DNA from: Bacillota bacterium
Lineage (GTDB): Bacteria; Bacillota; Clostridia; Christensenellales; Aristaeellaceae
DNA: 28,411 nucleotides
NCBI GenBank assembly: GCA_023415145.1
Contig: JAEZLW010000011.1
Span: forward strand, 1 to 28,411
Direction of reading: 5' to 3'
The notes below the pieces were generated by a model. The model ran no database searches. It was not told the DNA's origin and worked only from the letters and a program-made list of their open reading frames with translations. Position 1 is the first letter of the stretch. Every line of letters begins with the position of its first letter. This document shows, piece by piece, positions 7,563 through 15,302 of this stretch. A program made the position numbers and the translations under genes.

Positions 7563-9560
7563 CTATATCTGCCCGCCCTGGTCCCCGGTAAGAATGCGGC
7601 GCATGTCGGGCTTGGGTGCGGCAGGCTTTTCCGTCTTTTCGCCCGTCTTTTCAGGTTCGGGGTGCATAGGCTTTGTTTCAGGCTCCGGCAGTTCCTTGCC
7701 TTCCATCAGGGCGGTAAATTCCCTGCGGGAGAGGGTTTCGTGCTTGAGCAGCGCGTTGGCCACAGCGTGGAGCTTGTCGATGTTTTCCCGGATGATCTTG
7801 CGGGCTTTCTCGTAGCTTTCGTCCAGCAGGCGGCGGACTTCCTTGTCGATTTTTGAGGCCACTTCCTCGGAATACTCCCTGGTATGGCCAAAATCCATGC
7901 CCACAAACACTTCCTGGTCATGGCCCAGGTAAATCGTTCCCAGTTCGTCGCTCATGCCAAACTGGGTAACCATACGCCGGCAAAGCTCCGTGGCGCGCTT
8001 TAAGTCGGAGGAGGAACCGGTATAGATATCCTCCAGCGCCTCCTGTTCGGCGGCATGGCCGCCCAGCATCATGGCAATGGTATCAAGGAGTGTGTTGCGG
8101 CTCATGTTGTCCCGCTCCTCAGTGGGCAGGGACAGCGTATGTCCGGCAGCCTGGCCGCGGGGCACGATGGTGATCAGATGCACCTCGTCACAATTGGGCA
8201 GCTCATGAGCCACAAGCGCGTGGCCGGCCTCATGGTAAGCCACCAGCTTGCGGTCTTTTTCGTTCACCTTGTGGCTGCGCTTTTCGGGGCCCATTTGAAC
8301 CCTGGCGATGGCATCGATCAGCATCTGCTGGTCGATCTCCTTCTTGCGGCTGCGGGCGGCCAGGATGGCGGCCTCGTTCATGACGTTTTCCAGATCAGCG
8401 CCGGTGGCATAAGGCGTGCGCTTTGCAACATTTTCAAAATCCACATCGCGGGCAAGGGGCTTGCCCCTGGAATGCACCTTCAAAATTTCAATACGCCCGT
8501 TCATGTCGGGGAAGTTCACCGTAACCTGCCGGTCAAAGCGGCCGGGACGCAGGAGCGCAGGGTCAAGGATATCCCGTCGGTTGGTGGCCGCCATGACAAT
8601 GACGCCCTCGTTGGTGGTGAACCCGTCCATCTCCACCAGGAGCTGGTTCAGCGTCTGTTCCCGCTCGTCGTGCCCGCCGCCCAGGCCCGCGCCGCGGTGA
8701 CGGCCCACAGCGTCGATTTCGTCAATAAACACGATGGCGGGGGCGGAGCGCTTGGCCTGGTCAAACAGGTCACGAACGCGGCTGGCGCCGACGCCGACAA
8801 ACATTTCCACAAAGTCGGAACCGGAAATGGTAAAGAAGCGTACGTTCGCCTCACCCGCTACAGCCTTGGCCAGCAGCGTCTTGCCTGTGCCCGGAGGGCC
8901 CACCAGCAGCACGCCCTTGGGGATGCGGGCGCCCATTTCCGTATAGCTTTGGGGGTTGCGCAGAAAATCAACCATTTCCCGCAGCTCTTCCTTTTCCTCA
9001 TCCGCCCCGGCCACATCGGCAAAGGTAACCCGGTTTTTGCTGGCATCCACCACACGGGCGCGGCTCTTGCCAAAGTTCATGACCTTGCTGTTTCCGCCGC
9101 CCTGCTGGCGCATGATAATGACCCAGAACAGCACGGATACGCCGATAATCAAAAGGAAGGGCAGAAAATCAAGATACCAGGGCGTTACCAGGGGAGCGCG
9201 GTATGAAACGCTGAAGCCCAGGTCATTGACGGATACCTGATCGAAGGGTACGCCGCGTTTGGTAGCCTCCATCTGGCGTACGGTTGCGATAAAGTCTTCG
9301 CCGATGGTGGTCTCAAAGTCATAATTCCTGTCGGGGAAATCGCTTAGCGCCACTTTGGTGTCGCGCAGCATGCCCACCAGGCTGTTGTTGCGGATGGCCA
9401 CGCTTGCCACCTGGTCATTCTTGATATATTCAAGCAATTTGGGATATTCAATTCTTTTGTTTTCTGTAAAGCCAAAACCGCCGTTCATCAGAACAGCGAT
9501 AAGTATGAAAGCGCTGATGAGCACCACATAGCCCATAAAGCCTCTGGATGTCCGCTTCAA
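7563..9560 (-). CDS. ftsH: ATP-dependent zinc metalloprotease FtsH
   Basis: A 665-residue membrane-anchored AAA+ protease that unfolds and degrades membrane and regulatory proteins as a hexamer. Two membrane spans (about 10-25 and 131-150) flank an extracellular loop. The AAA module has Walker A GPPGTGKT at 221-228, Walker B FIDEID at 278-283, and the second region of homology with ATNRRDILDPALLRPGRFDR at about 325-344. The protease has HEAGH at 443-447 and the third zinc ligand region SSSDLKRAT at about 517-524. The C-terminal tail is rich in Pro, Glu and Lys. Start is TTG at 9560 behind AAGGGGG. The gene has its own promoter at 9594-9622 and follows hpt, as in many Firmicutes. Confidence 0.97.
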   Translation of the reverse strand: MKRTSRGFMGYVVLISAFILIAVLMNGGFGFTENKRIEYPKLLEYIKNDQVASVAIRNNSLVGMLRDTKVALSDFPDRNYDFETTIGEDFIATVRQMEATKRGVPFDQVSVNDLGFSVSYRAPLVTPWYLDFLPFLLIIGVSVLFWVIIMRQQGGGNSKVMNFGKSRARVVDASKNRVTFADVAGADEEKEELREMVDFLRNPQSYTEMGARIPKGVLLVGPPGTGKTLLAKAVAGEANVRFFTISGSDFVEMFVGVGASRVRDLFDQAKRSAPAIVFIDEIDAVGRHRGAGLGGGHDEREQTLNQLLVEMDGFTTNEGVIVMAATNRRDILDPALLRPGRFDRQVTVNFPDMNGRIEILKVHSRGKPLARDVDFENVAKRTPYATGADLENVMNEAAILAARSRKKEIDQQMLIDAIARVQMGPEKRSHKVNEKDRKLVAYHEAGHALVAHELPNCDEVHLITIVPRGQAAGHTLSLPTEERDNMSRNTLLDTIAMMLGGHAAEQEALEDIYTGSSSDLKRATELCRRMVTQFGMSDELGTIYLGHDQEVFVGMDFGHTREYSEEVASKIDKEVRRLLDESYEKARKIIRENIDKLHAVANALLKHETLSRREFTALMEGKELPEPETKPMHPEPEKTGEKTEKPAAPKPDMRRILTGDQGGQI

Positions 9561-9593
9561 AACAGGGTCCCCCTTCTGTTGAATTGAATTATT

Positions 9594-9622
9594 ATTATAG
9601 CACAGTCAATGTAGGAAAGCAA
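9594..9622 (-). promoter_or_regulatory. Promoter of ftsH
   Basis: Minus-strand TTGCTT (9622-9617), 17-base spacer, TATAAT (9599-9594), with TGC directly before the -10 as an extended -10. It lies in the hpt-ftsH gap, so ftsH can be expressed independently of tilS-hpt. Confidence 0.65.
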
Positions 9623-9634
9623 ACTTGCAGCTTC

Positions 9635-10192
9635 TTATTTGCTGTAAATCCTGGGGTGCAAAACACCGATGTCCGGCAGGTTTCTGTACTTCTCATCAAA
9701 GTCCAATCCATAGCCTACCACAAAGGCATCGGGAATGATAAATCCGCTGTAATCGGGCGTAAGCTCCACCCCGCGGCGGGCGGGCTTGTCCAGCAGTGTA
9801 ACGATCCTGATGGAGGCGGGGCTGCGGTCCATAAGCGCCCTTTTCAGATAGGAAAGGGTAAGGCCTGTATCCACGATATCCTCCACGATCAATACATCCT
9901 GACCCAGTATGTCCCTGTCCAGATCCTTTAGGATACGCACCACCCCGGAGGTTTTGGTAGAGCTGCCATAACTGGAAATGGCCATAAACTCCGTTTTCAA
10001 AGGCAGGTCAATCTCCCGTATCAGGTCGGAAAAAAACAGCACAGCGCCCTTTAAAATGCAAATCATCACAGGCTCTTTCCCGGCATAATCCCGGGTGATG
10101 GTTTCCCCCAGCTTTTTAATGGCCTCATTGATCTGAGCCCTCGTGATCAGAATGGATTCCAGATCGGCGTACATCTGCGCGTCGCTGTGCAT
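9635..10192 (-). CDS. hpt: Hypoxanthine phosphoribosyltransferase
   Basis: A 185-residue cytoplasmic purine-salvage enzyme that converts hypoxanthine or guanine plus PRPP to IMP or GMP. The PRPP-binding signature is VLIVEDIVDTGLTL. Upstream is the flexible-loop region SSYGSSTKTSG, and PVMICILKGAVLFFSDL forms the N-terminal core strand. The C-terminal hood has FIIPDAFVVGYGLDFDEKYRNLP. Length is normal. ATG at 10192 follows AAGGAG with about eight bases. It starts 12 bases after the tilS stop, and the tilS-hpt-ftsH order is conserved in Bacillota. Confidence 0.96.
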   Translation of the reverse strand: MHSDAQMYADLESILITRAQINEAIKKLGETITRDYAGKEPVMICILKGAVLFFSDLIREIDLPLKTEFMAISSYGSSTKTSGVVRILKDLDRDILGQDVLIVEDIVDTGLTLSYLKRALMDRSPASIRIVTLLDKPARRGVELTPDYSGFIIPDAFVVGYGLDFDEKYRNLPDIGVLHPRIYSK

Positions 10193-10204
10193 AGCATATT
10201 CTCC

Positions 10205-11662
10205 TTATTCTTTGGGTTGGACGTTGGTTATCATATCCCAGGGAAGCGGTGTTTCAAGCGTAAGCATTGTGCCTTCCACCGTGCCTGGCCGGATGGCCGC
10301 CGTGTAAGACGGGCCTATGCCCGGAATCCACAATACCTCCGGCCCTCTTGCGAGTATGGGAAGCTTGTCCCGAAAGGGCCTGTCCACACGACGGTCGATC
10401 AATACTTCCTTCAGCGGCTTTTGGCCTTCGCCGTGTAAAAGCCGGAAGGTATCACCCTTGCGCCTTGTGCGAAGCACCGCGCCACATAGCTCCCGGCTGT
10501 CAAGGGCCTGGCGCCTGATGCCGTCCCCCGGCTCCATTCCCGGCCTCCAGGTTGTAGCGTCAAAGCAGGAGCTTTCAAACCGCGTCTGACCCGAAAGTGT
10601 TAAGGGAACTTCCGGAGCCGGTGCTCTTTTCACGGGCGGGATCAGGAAAAACCGCTTCGCGCTGCGCTCCCCCCGCACATTCCCGGGCAGGTTGACAACA
10701 GTGGAGCCACGTCCGGCGATTGATCCCAGCACCTCTTCCGTTTTGTCAAAGCTTAAAACGGTCATATCCCCGTTCAGGGAAACATCCATCACGGATACAG
10801 CTTGCGCCATAAAAGCCCTGACCATCCTCCGCACAAATGCGGGATGCTGATGAAGCAGCGCTTCCCTTTGAAGAAAACACAAGTCCTTTTCCATGCGGGC
10901 ATTGCATTGAAGCCATTTGATGGCTTCCTCCCGCCAGTAATCCTCTTCCCCGGCCATCAAAAACGCTGTACGGCCCATGGCATTCATGCAGCCTGGAGCC
11001 AGGTCTTTCAGGAGGGGGAAAACCTTCAGCCGCAGCTTGTTGCGCAGGCTGTCCGGCTGAGCATTGGTTTCGTCCTCGCGCCATGTAAAGCCTTCCTCGC
11101 ATAGCGCTTGTGTGAGCGTTTCGTGGTGAAGGGTCAATAAAGGCCTCACCATAAGCCCGCCGGCAAAGGGAGCGCATGGCGTCATGCCCGACAGTCCCGC
11201 GGGGCCGCTACCGCGCAGCAAATGCATCAGCACCGTTTCCGCCTGGTCGCCCCCATGGTGGGCCAGCAGCAGCGCATCGCCCCGGCATTCCGCCATGGCC
11301 TTTTGGAAGCAGTCATAACGCAGGATGCGGGCCGCCTCCTCCATGCCGCAATGCATCAGGCGCATTGCAGACAGAGCATCCACGGAATACAGAAGCAGCG
11401 GAACGTGTAGCCAAAGGCACAATTCCTTCACAAAAGCGGCATCCTTTTGGGATTCCCCGCCCCTAAGGCCATGCTCCACATGTACCGCCGTCAATGAAAA
11501 ATCATGCGATTCCTTCAAAAGGGCCATCCCGTGCAAAAGAGCCACGGAGTCGGCACCCCCTGACACACCTGCCAGCAGTGTCTTGCCGCCGCCCAATACA
11601 TGAAGCGGCTGAAGAACACCGGCCAAGGCTGGCAAAAGCTGGTTTCGCATGATGGTTTTCAT
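10205..11662 (-). CDS. tilS: tRNA(Ile)-lysidine synthase
   Basis: A 485-residue enzyme that attaches lysine to C34 of the CAU-anticodon tRNA-Ile, changing both its codon reading and its charging identity. The N-terminal PP-loop ATPase motif is VSGGADS at 33-39, followed by HVEHGLRGGES and the second motif LLLAHHGGDQAETVLM. Middle and C-terminal TilS domains complete a normal-length protein. The ATG at 11662 has only a weak Shine-Dalgarno sequence; another ATG is four codons inside at 11650. A very short frame with a much stronger site lies just upstream (11711-11676), which could couple translation. It heads the tilS-hpt pair. Confidence 0.93.
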   Translation of the reverse strand: MKTIMRNQLLPALAGVLQPLHVLGGGKTLLAGVSGGADSVALLHGMALLKESHDFSLTAVHVEHGLRGGESQKDAAFVKELCLWLHVPLLLYSVDALSAMRLMHCGMEEAARILRYDCFQKAMAECRGDALLLAHHGGDQAETVLMHLLRGSGPAGLSGMTPCAPFAGGLMVRPLLTLHHETLTQALCEEGFTWREDETNAQPDSLRNKLRLKVFPLLKDLAPGCMNAMGRTAFLMAGEEDYWREEAIKWLQCNARMEKDLCFLQREALLHQHPAFVRRMVRAFMAQAVSVMDVSLNGDMTVLSFDKTEEVLGSIAGRGSTVVNLPGNVRGERSAKRFFLIPPVKRAPAPEVPLTLSGQTRFESSCFDATTWRPGMEPGDGIRRQALDSRELCGAVLRTRRKGDTFRLLHGEGQKPLKEVLIDRRVDRPFRDKLPILARGPEVLWIPGIGPSYTAAIRPGTVEGTMLTLETPLPWDMITNVQPKE

Positions 11663-11675
11663 GCGCCTATTGTAC

Positions 11676-11711
11676 CTATTCCAAAGCCTTTAGGCAAGTG
11701 CCTGCACACAT
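11676..11711 (-). CDS. Possible 11-codon leader peptide upstream of tilS
   Basis: On the minus strand a purine-rich AAAGGAGGAAGGAG stretch (about 11736-11723) precedes ATG at 11711. That ATG opens MCAGTCLKALE and a TAG 13 bases before the tilS ATG. The site is far stronger than that of tilS itself. It may be a real leader peptide or simply a distant ribosome entry site. Confidence 0.35.
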   Translation of the reverse strand: MCAGTCLKALE

Positions 11712-11918
11712 TTTTTTCTATCTCCTTCCTCCTTTGATATCCTTTTCTCCCGCACCCTTCATTGCGGAAGCAAACCGGCCCGCTTTCTTGACCTTTCACA
11801 GGCAATATACCCATTGGACAATGCTTTGAAACTTTTTAAAAATCGCAGAAAAACAAAGATATTTCAAGATATGCACTGATTTTTTGCGCTAATCGATTCA
11901 TTTCCGCCCATATTTTAC
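11712..11918. other. Intergenic region between divergent tilS and hsp20
   Basis: No gene seen. It must hold the tilS promoter; a weak minus-strand candidate is TTTCAA, 16 bases, TATATT (about 11836-11809). The rest is AT-rich without clear structure. Confidence 0.4.
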
Positions 11919-11935
11919 TTTGACCTTCTTTGACC
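11919..11935 (+). promoter_or_regulatory. CtsR operator
   Basis: Two TTTGACC heptads (11919-11925 and 11929-11935) are separated by three bases. Read on the minus strand this is GGTCAAA-GAA-GGTCAAA, an exact fit to the CtsR consensus of tandem RGTCAAA heptads. It covers the -35 element and spacer of the hsp20 promoter, so CtsR bound here would block transcription until heat stress. No ctsR gene is in the window. Confidence 0.85.
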
Positions 11936-11948
11936 TTCAATGTATAAT
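11920..11948 (+). promoter_or_regulatory. Sigma-A promoter of hsp20
   Basis: TTGACC (11920-11925), 17-base spacer, TATAAT (11943-11948). Expected start is near 11955, giving a leader of about 80 nt before the ATG at 12037. Confidence 0.85.
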
Positions 11949-12036
11949 CAGGCCATGGAAAGGGAACCAAAACAAAAACGGGCTCCCCTCCCGATAAAGA
12001 AATGCAAAACAAAACGAATTTGAAGGAGGTTTACGT

Positions 12037-12513
12037 ATGTATACTTTGATTCCGTTTAGGGGCCGCAGGGATCTGGGCCGCAGTTTGACCAACAGCCTGC
12101 TGAACGACAGCTTCTTCCGTTCCTTTTTCGACATGAGCGACTTTATGGGCAGCGCGGGCTTCCGTGTGGACATCAAGGACAAGCAAGACCACTATCTCCT
12201 GGAGGCGGAGCTGCCCGGCGTGAATGAGGATCAAATCGATCTGACGGTGGACAATGATGTATTGACCATTACCGCCAACGCCCTTAAGGAGCACAAGGAG
12301 GAAAAGGACAACTACCTGTACTGCGAGCGCCGGGCGGGCCGCATGGAGCGCAGCTTCAGCCTGGAGGGCATCCTGCAGGACAACATCAGCGCCGACTACA
12401 AAAACGGCGTGCTCACCGTAAGGCTGCCCAAGAACGCTCCCGAACCCGTGAAAACGCAACGGAAAATTGCCATCGGCGGAAACGGCCAGGGCAGGATCGC
12501 AGGGGGCAACTAA
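12037..12513 (+). CDS. Small heat-shock protein, Hsp20/alpha-crystallin family
   Basis: A 158-residue ATP-independent holdase chaperone expected to form large oligomers. The N-terminal arm has repeated Phe and Leu (SLLNDSFFRSFFDM). The alpha-crystallin domain runs from about 43 to 136 and includes FRVDIKDKQDHYLLEAELPGV, YCERRAGRMERSFSL and the family signature NGVLTVRLPK. The C-terminal extension has IAI, which fits the I-x-I anchoring motif. ATG at 12037 has AAGGAGGT with six bases of spacing. The gene stands alone under a CtsR-box promoter and is followed by hairpins. Confidence 0.94.
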   Translation: MYTLIPFRGRRDLGRSLTNSLLNDSFFRSFFDMSDFMGSAGFRVDIKDKQDHYLLEAELPGVNEDQIDLTVDNDVLTITANALKEHKEEKDNYLYCERRAGRMERSFSLEGILQDNISADYKNGVLTVRLPKNAPEPVKTQRKIAIGGNGQGRIAGGN

Positions 12514-12529
12514 GGTTTTGTGAGGATAT

Positions 12530-12569
12530 TTCGGGGAGGGGACTTTTTGAAAAAATTCCCCTCCCCGAA
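12530..12569 (+). other. Long perfect hairpin just after hsp20
   Basis: Thirteen-base arms TTCGGGGAGGGGA (12530-12542) and TCCCCTCCCCGAA (12557-12569) enclose a loop that can also pair T5 with A5. No T-run follows, so it is a poor intrinsic terminator; it may protect the 3' end of the mRNA. Confidence 0.6.
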
Positions 12570-12709
12570 CCCCACCCGGAAAAACTTTAATAAGGGTAAT
12601 GCATTTTGAATATCCTATAAGAAGCAGTATGCTTTACAATAGATTGGCGAAGGGCGGGCATACCCCGCAGCCCGGACAAGGAACGGGACCTTCCCCGCTC
12701 CTTTGGAAT

Positions 12710-12741
12710 CACCTCCGGTTCAAGCGCCGGAGGTGGTTTTT
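12710..12741 (+). terminator. Intrinsic terminator of hsp20
   Basis: Nine-base stem CACCTCCGG/CCGGAGGTG (12710-12718 and 12727-12735), eight-base loop, then GTTTTT. It lies about 200 bases past the hsp20 stop. The intervening stretch holds no gene that I can support. Confidence 0.75.
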
Positions 12742-12759
12742 GCATTTGAAGAAACGTGA

Positions 12760-14187
12760 TTACTTGAACAAGTCGCTGTAGCTGAACGGGTAGGTATCGG
12801 TATTTCCCCCCTCCTTGGGTTTTACTGTGAATGTTTGGTAGTAACGGTTGCTATGAATAATAGTAATGCTTTCGGTTTTCATATATGAACCTGCTTCTCC
12901 GAACAGATGCTTCGGTCCGTACCATGTTTCGCCTTCCCCGATAATGAAGTACACCAGACCCTCCGGGATGCGTACGGTTACCCTGCTTCCATTGTTGGAA
13001 AATGCCACCAGTATCTGCTGGTCCGTTGACGCACGGTATGCGCTGATGCAGTAGTTCAGGCCATCCTTGGGCATGTTGAATACACACTTGGCTCCCGAGT
13101 TTTTGCCGCTTACCAAACCGGATTTCGGGCTTTTTACAGCCGGGTAATCCGGGAGTTCAAGGATACTGATGCTTATTTCAAAGACCTCATCATCAAGCGC
13201 ACTTGCAAGCGCATCGCTGTCTTTGTTGAAGGAGGTGAGCGCAAAAGCATCCAGCTCCCGCGGAAGTTCGAACAGATTGAACTCGAAACGTTCAGCCGTA
13301 CCCTTATTCTTGCCATGGCGGTGGGCAATTGCATTTTGCTCCATACGGGCGATGATCTTGTGTATCAGGTCCTTTGTGGTATACGCTTTGGCCCTTGCAT
13401 CATAGTGCATGTCATATAGCGTGTCGCTGCATGCCTTTTCCATCATCTCAGACAAATTGGGGGCGTTGAAGGTTAGGGCAAGCGCTTGAGGACCGCTGGT
13501 CAGGTCAAGCTTTATGTCCTTGGTGGCGTAAAGGAGCGCAGGCAGGAACTTACGGCTATCCTCATCAGCTTCAATGCGGTTCAGATAGCGGATGTACGTC
13601 CCTAGAGGCTCAACAGCCTTCAGGGAGGCCGGTGCTTTTTTGGGAGGGGCAATGGGCACAGGCAAAAAGAAATCTGTCAGGGCAGTCAATACCTTCTTGT
13701 CCGCAAATGCTTTTTTTGCTGCCGCCGCAGCGGTCTTGACTGTTTTTTGCAGCGCGGCCTGCGCCTTGGGCGCAAAGGCTACTTTATAACCGCCTGACTC
13801 GTTGGTGATGTTCAGGCTCAGCTTTACCTTGGTGTCGGGGGCGGACATGGACTGTACGATACCGCTTAGGTACGCCTCGGCATCGCCTGTGTATTTCGGC
13901 TGATTTTTCATGCGGGGATTGCCGCTGGTCAGCATAAAGCTGACAGTAAGCGGCTTTCCTTTTGCCAGATCTAAGTTTTTCAGCTCCATGGCAATATTGG
14001 AGGCACCGCGGCTGAGGACATAGCGCTCCCAGCCGTCTTTCGCGCTGTCAGCCTGATTTTTCATGAACTCCTGAAGGAACTGCTCAACAGCCGCCTCCAT
14101 GATTGTTTCAGGCTCACTGGCATACGCGGCTGCACAAAGGCACAGAGACAAACCCATGATCAGAAGCATTGCTATGATCTTTTTCAT
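12760..14187 (-). CDS. Secreted protein of unknown function
   Basis: A 475-residue protein whose family I do not recognise. The N-terminus MKKIIAMLLIMGLSLCLCA is a clear signal peptide, probably cut after AYA-SEP. No lipobox of the usual kind is seen, although LCLC is nearby. The mature protein has an Ala/Lys-rich helical stretch (QKTVKTAAAAAKKAFADKK), a central region of mixed helices, and a beta-rich C-terminal third with aromatic residues (GETWYGPKHLFGEAGSYMKTE). It has no membrane span and no recognised catalytic motif. I chose ATG at 14187, which has GAGGT just upstream and starts the signal peptide cleanly; an upstream ATG at 14229 would add 14 unlikely residues. It is monocistronic. 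Confidence 0.8.
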   Translation of the reverse strand: MKKIIAMLLIMGLSLCLCAAAYASEPETIMEAAVEQFLQEFMKNQADSAKDGWERYVLSRGASNIAMELKNLDLAKGKPLTVSFMLTSGNPRMKNQPKYTGDAEAYLSGIVQSMSAPDTKVKLSLNITNESGGYKVAFAPKAQAALQKTVKTAAAAAKKAFADKKVLTALTDFFLPVPIAPPKKAPASLKAVEPLGTYIRYLNRIEADEDSRKFLPALLYATKDIKLDLTSGPQALALTFNAPNLSEMMEKACSDTLYDMHYDARAKAYTTKDLIHKIIARMEQNAIAHRHGKNKGTAERFEFNLFELPRELDAFALTSFNKDSDALASALDDEVFEISISILELPDYPAVKSPKSGLVSGKNSGAKCVFNMPKDGLNYCISAYRASTDQQILVAFSNNGSRVTVRIPEGLVYFIIGEGETWYGPKHLFGEAGSYMKTESITIIHSNRYYQTFTVKPKEGGNTDTYPFSYSDLFK

Positions 14188-14217
14188 ACAAACCTCACCG
14201 CTGCATTTTTTTAGCAT

Positions 14218-14226
14218 ATTATACCA
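14218..14226 (-). promoter_or_regulatory. Extended -10 promoter of the secreted-protein gene
   Basis: Minus-strand TGGTATAAT is a perfect extended -10 (TATAAT at 14223-14218). No good -35 is at the expected place. The start point would be about 24 nt before the ATG at 14187. Confidence 0.5.
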
Positions 14227-14245
14227 CACCTTTCAAGAAAAAGGC

Positions 14246-14266
14246 ATGCCGGCAGCACGCCGGCAT
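14246..14266. repeat. Perfect dyad upstream of the secreted-protein promoter
   Basis: ATGCCGGC (14246-14253), five bases, GCCGGCAT (14259-14266). Relative to the predicted start it lies at about -35 to -55, where an operator would sit. On the minus strand it is followed by CCTTTTTC, so a terminator is the alternative. Confidence 0.5.
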
Positions 14267-14349
14267 ACATTTTGTTCCATGCAGGCTGCTTTTCATCGGC
14301 ACAGGCTGCAAATCATCCAGGTCCACTCATGCCAAAACACTGCAAACGC

Positions 14350-14378
14350 TTGCAGGCATCCTGCGAACGTGATATCAT
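14350..14378 (+). promoter_or_regulatory. Candidate promoter of the yitT-type gene
   Basis: TTGCAG (14350-14355), 17-base spacer, TATCAT (14373-14378). The transcript would begin near 14385, inside the hairpin at 14380-14403. Confidence 0.45.
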
Positions 14379-14379
14379 T

Positions 14380-14403
14380 TCTCCGCATGCTAACATGCGG
14401 AGA
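14380..14403 (+). promoter_or_regulatory. Hairpin abutting the yitT ribosome binding site
   Basis: Perfect ten-base arms TCTCCGCATG and CATGCGGAGA (14380-14389, 14394-14403) with a CTAA loop. The last three stem bases belong to AGAGGAAG, the Shine-Dalgarno sequence for the ATG at 14415. It could limit translation or stabilise the 5' end. Confidence 0.5.
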
Positions 14404-14414
14404 GGAAGTCTCGT

Positions 14415-15275
14415 ATGCCCAGGACAGCCCGGCAAACAGTGAATGAATACCTTCTGCTGACCATAGGCACGGTTTTTATCGCGGTAGGGGTGTATTTTTT
14501 CAAATTCCCCAATCATTTTTCCACCGGCGGCGTCAGCGGCATATCCATCATACTGGGCTTTTACGTGCCGGGGCTGACGGCGGGATCGTTTGTATTCCTC
14601 ATCAACGCCGCGCTTTTGATCCTTGGTTTTTCAGTCTTTGGCCGTTCATTCGGCCTTCGCACCGCGTATGCCAGCACGCTTTTATCCAGCGTGATCTGGG
14701 TCTTGGAGCGGTTGATTCCATTGTCGGCACCGCTGACCACCCAGCCTTTGCTGGAGCTGATTTTCGCCGTGGCGCTGCCGGCGGTGGGTTCGGCCATTCT
14801 TTTTAACATCGGCGCCAGCAGCGGCGGCACCGATATCATCGCAATGATACTGAAAAAGTATTCCTCCCTGAACATTGGCAACGCGCTGTTCGCGGTGGAT
14901 TTTCTTATTACCGTAGCGGCGCTGTTTGCTTTCGGCGTGGAAACGGGGCTGTTCTCCATCCTGGGCCTGCTCATCAAAGCCCTGCTGGTGGATCTGGTTT
15001 TGGAAAACATCAAGACCAACAAGTGCTTTCACATCATCACTGCCACACCGGATCCCATCCTGCGCTATATTGTGGACAACCTTCACCGGGGGGCCACCAT
15101 CCTAAACGGAGAAGGCGCCTATACCCACGAAAACCGCACGGTGCTTTTGACCGTGGTGAACCGTACCCAGGCCGTACACCTCCGCCAGTTCGCCAGGGAG
15201 GTGGACCCCCGCTGCTTCATATTGATCACCAATACGGGCGAGATCATCGGCAAAGGGTTCAGAGGGGTTATTTAA
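14415..15275 (+). CDS. YitT family membrane protein (DUF161 plus DUF2179)
   Basis: A 286-residue inner-membrane protein. The first about 205 residues hold five or six spans, with the family signature NHFSTGGVSGISIIL near the first span and the glycine-rich GASSGGTDIIAMIL. The last about 80 residues are the cytoplasmic DUF2179 domain (HIITATPDPILRYIVDNL, RGATILNGEGAYT, FILITNTGEIIGKGF), an alpha/beta fold thought to sense a ligand. Function of the family is unknown; some members have been linked to efflux. ATG at 14415 follows AGAGGAAG. The next gene starts 28 bases downstream, so the two YdcZ genes are probably in the same operon. Confidence 0.92.
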   Translation: MPRTARQTVNEYLLLTIGTVFIAVGVYFFKFPNHFSTGGVSGISIILGFYVPGLTAGSFVFLINAALLILGFSVFGRSFGLRTAYASTLLSSVIWVLERLIPLSAPLTTQPLLELIFAVALPAVGSAILFNIGASSGGTDIIAMILKKYSSLNIGNALFAVDFLITVAALFAFGVETGLFSILGLLIKALLVDLVLENIKTNKCFHIITATPDPILRYIVDNLHRGATILNGEGAYTHENRTVLLTVVNRTQAVHLRQFAREVDPRCFILITNTGEIIGKGFRGVI

Positions 15276-15302
15276 CGTTTCAGTTTGTATGGAGGTGCTT
15301 TC

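Noticed and set aside
8055..9206. Plus-strand open frame of 383 codons
   Set aside because: It is the antisense of ftsH, whose motifs are complete. The His- and Gln-rich translation is typical of an antisense frame.
11919..11938. Short direct repeats as the beginning of a CRISPR-like or satellite array
   Set aside because: There are only two copies, and they match the CtsR heptad pair exactly.
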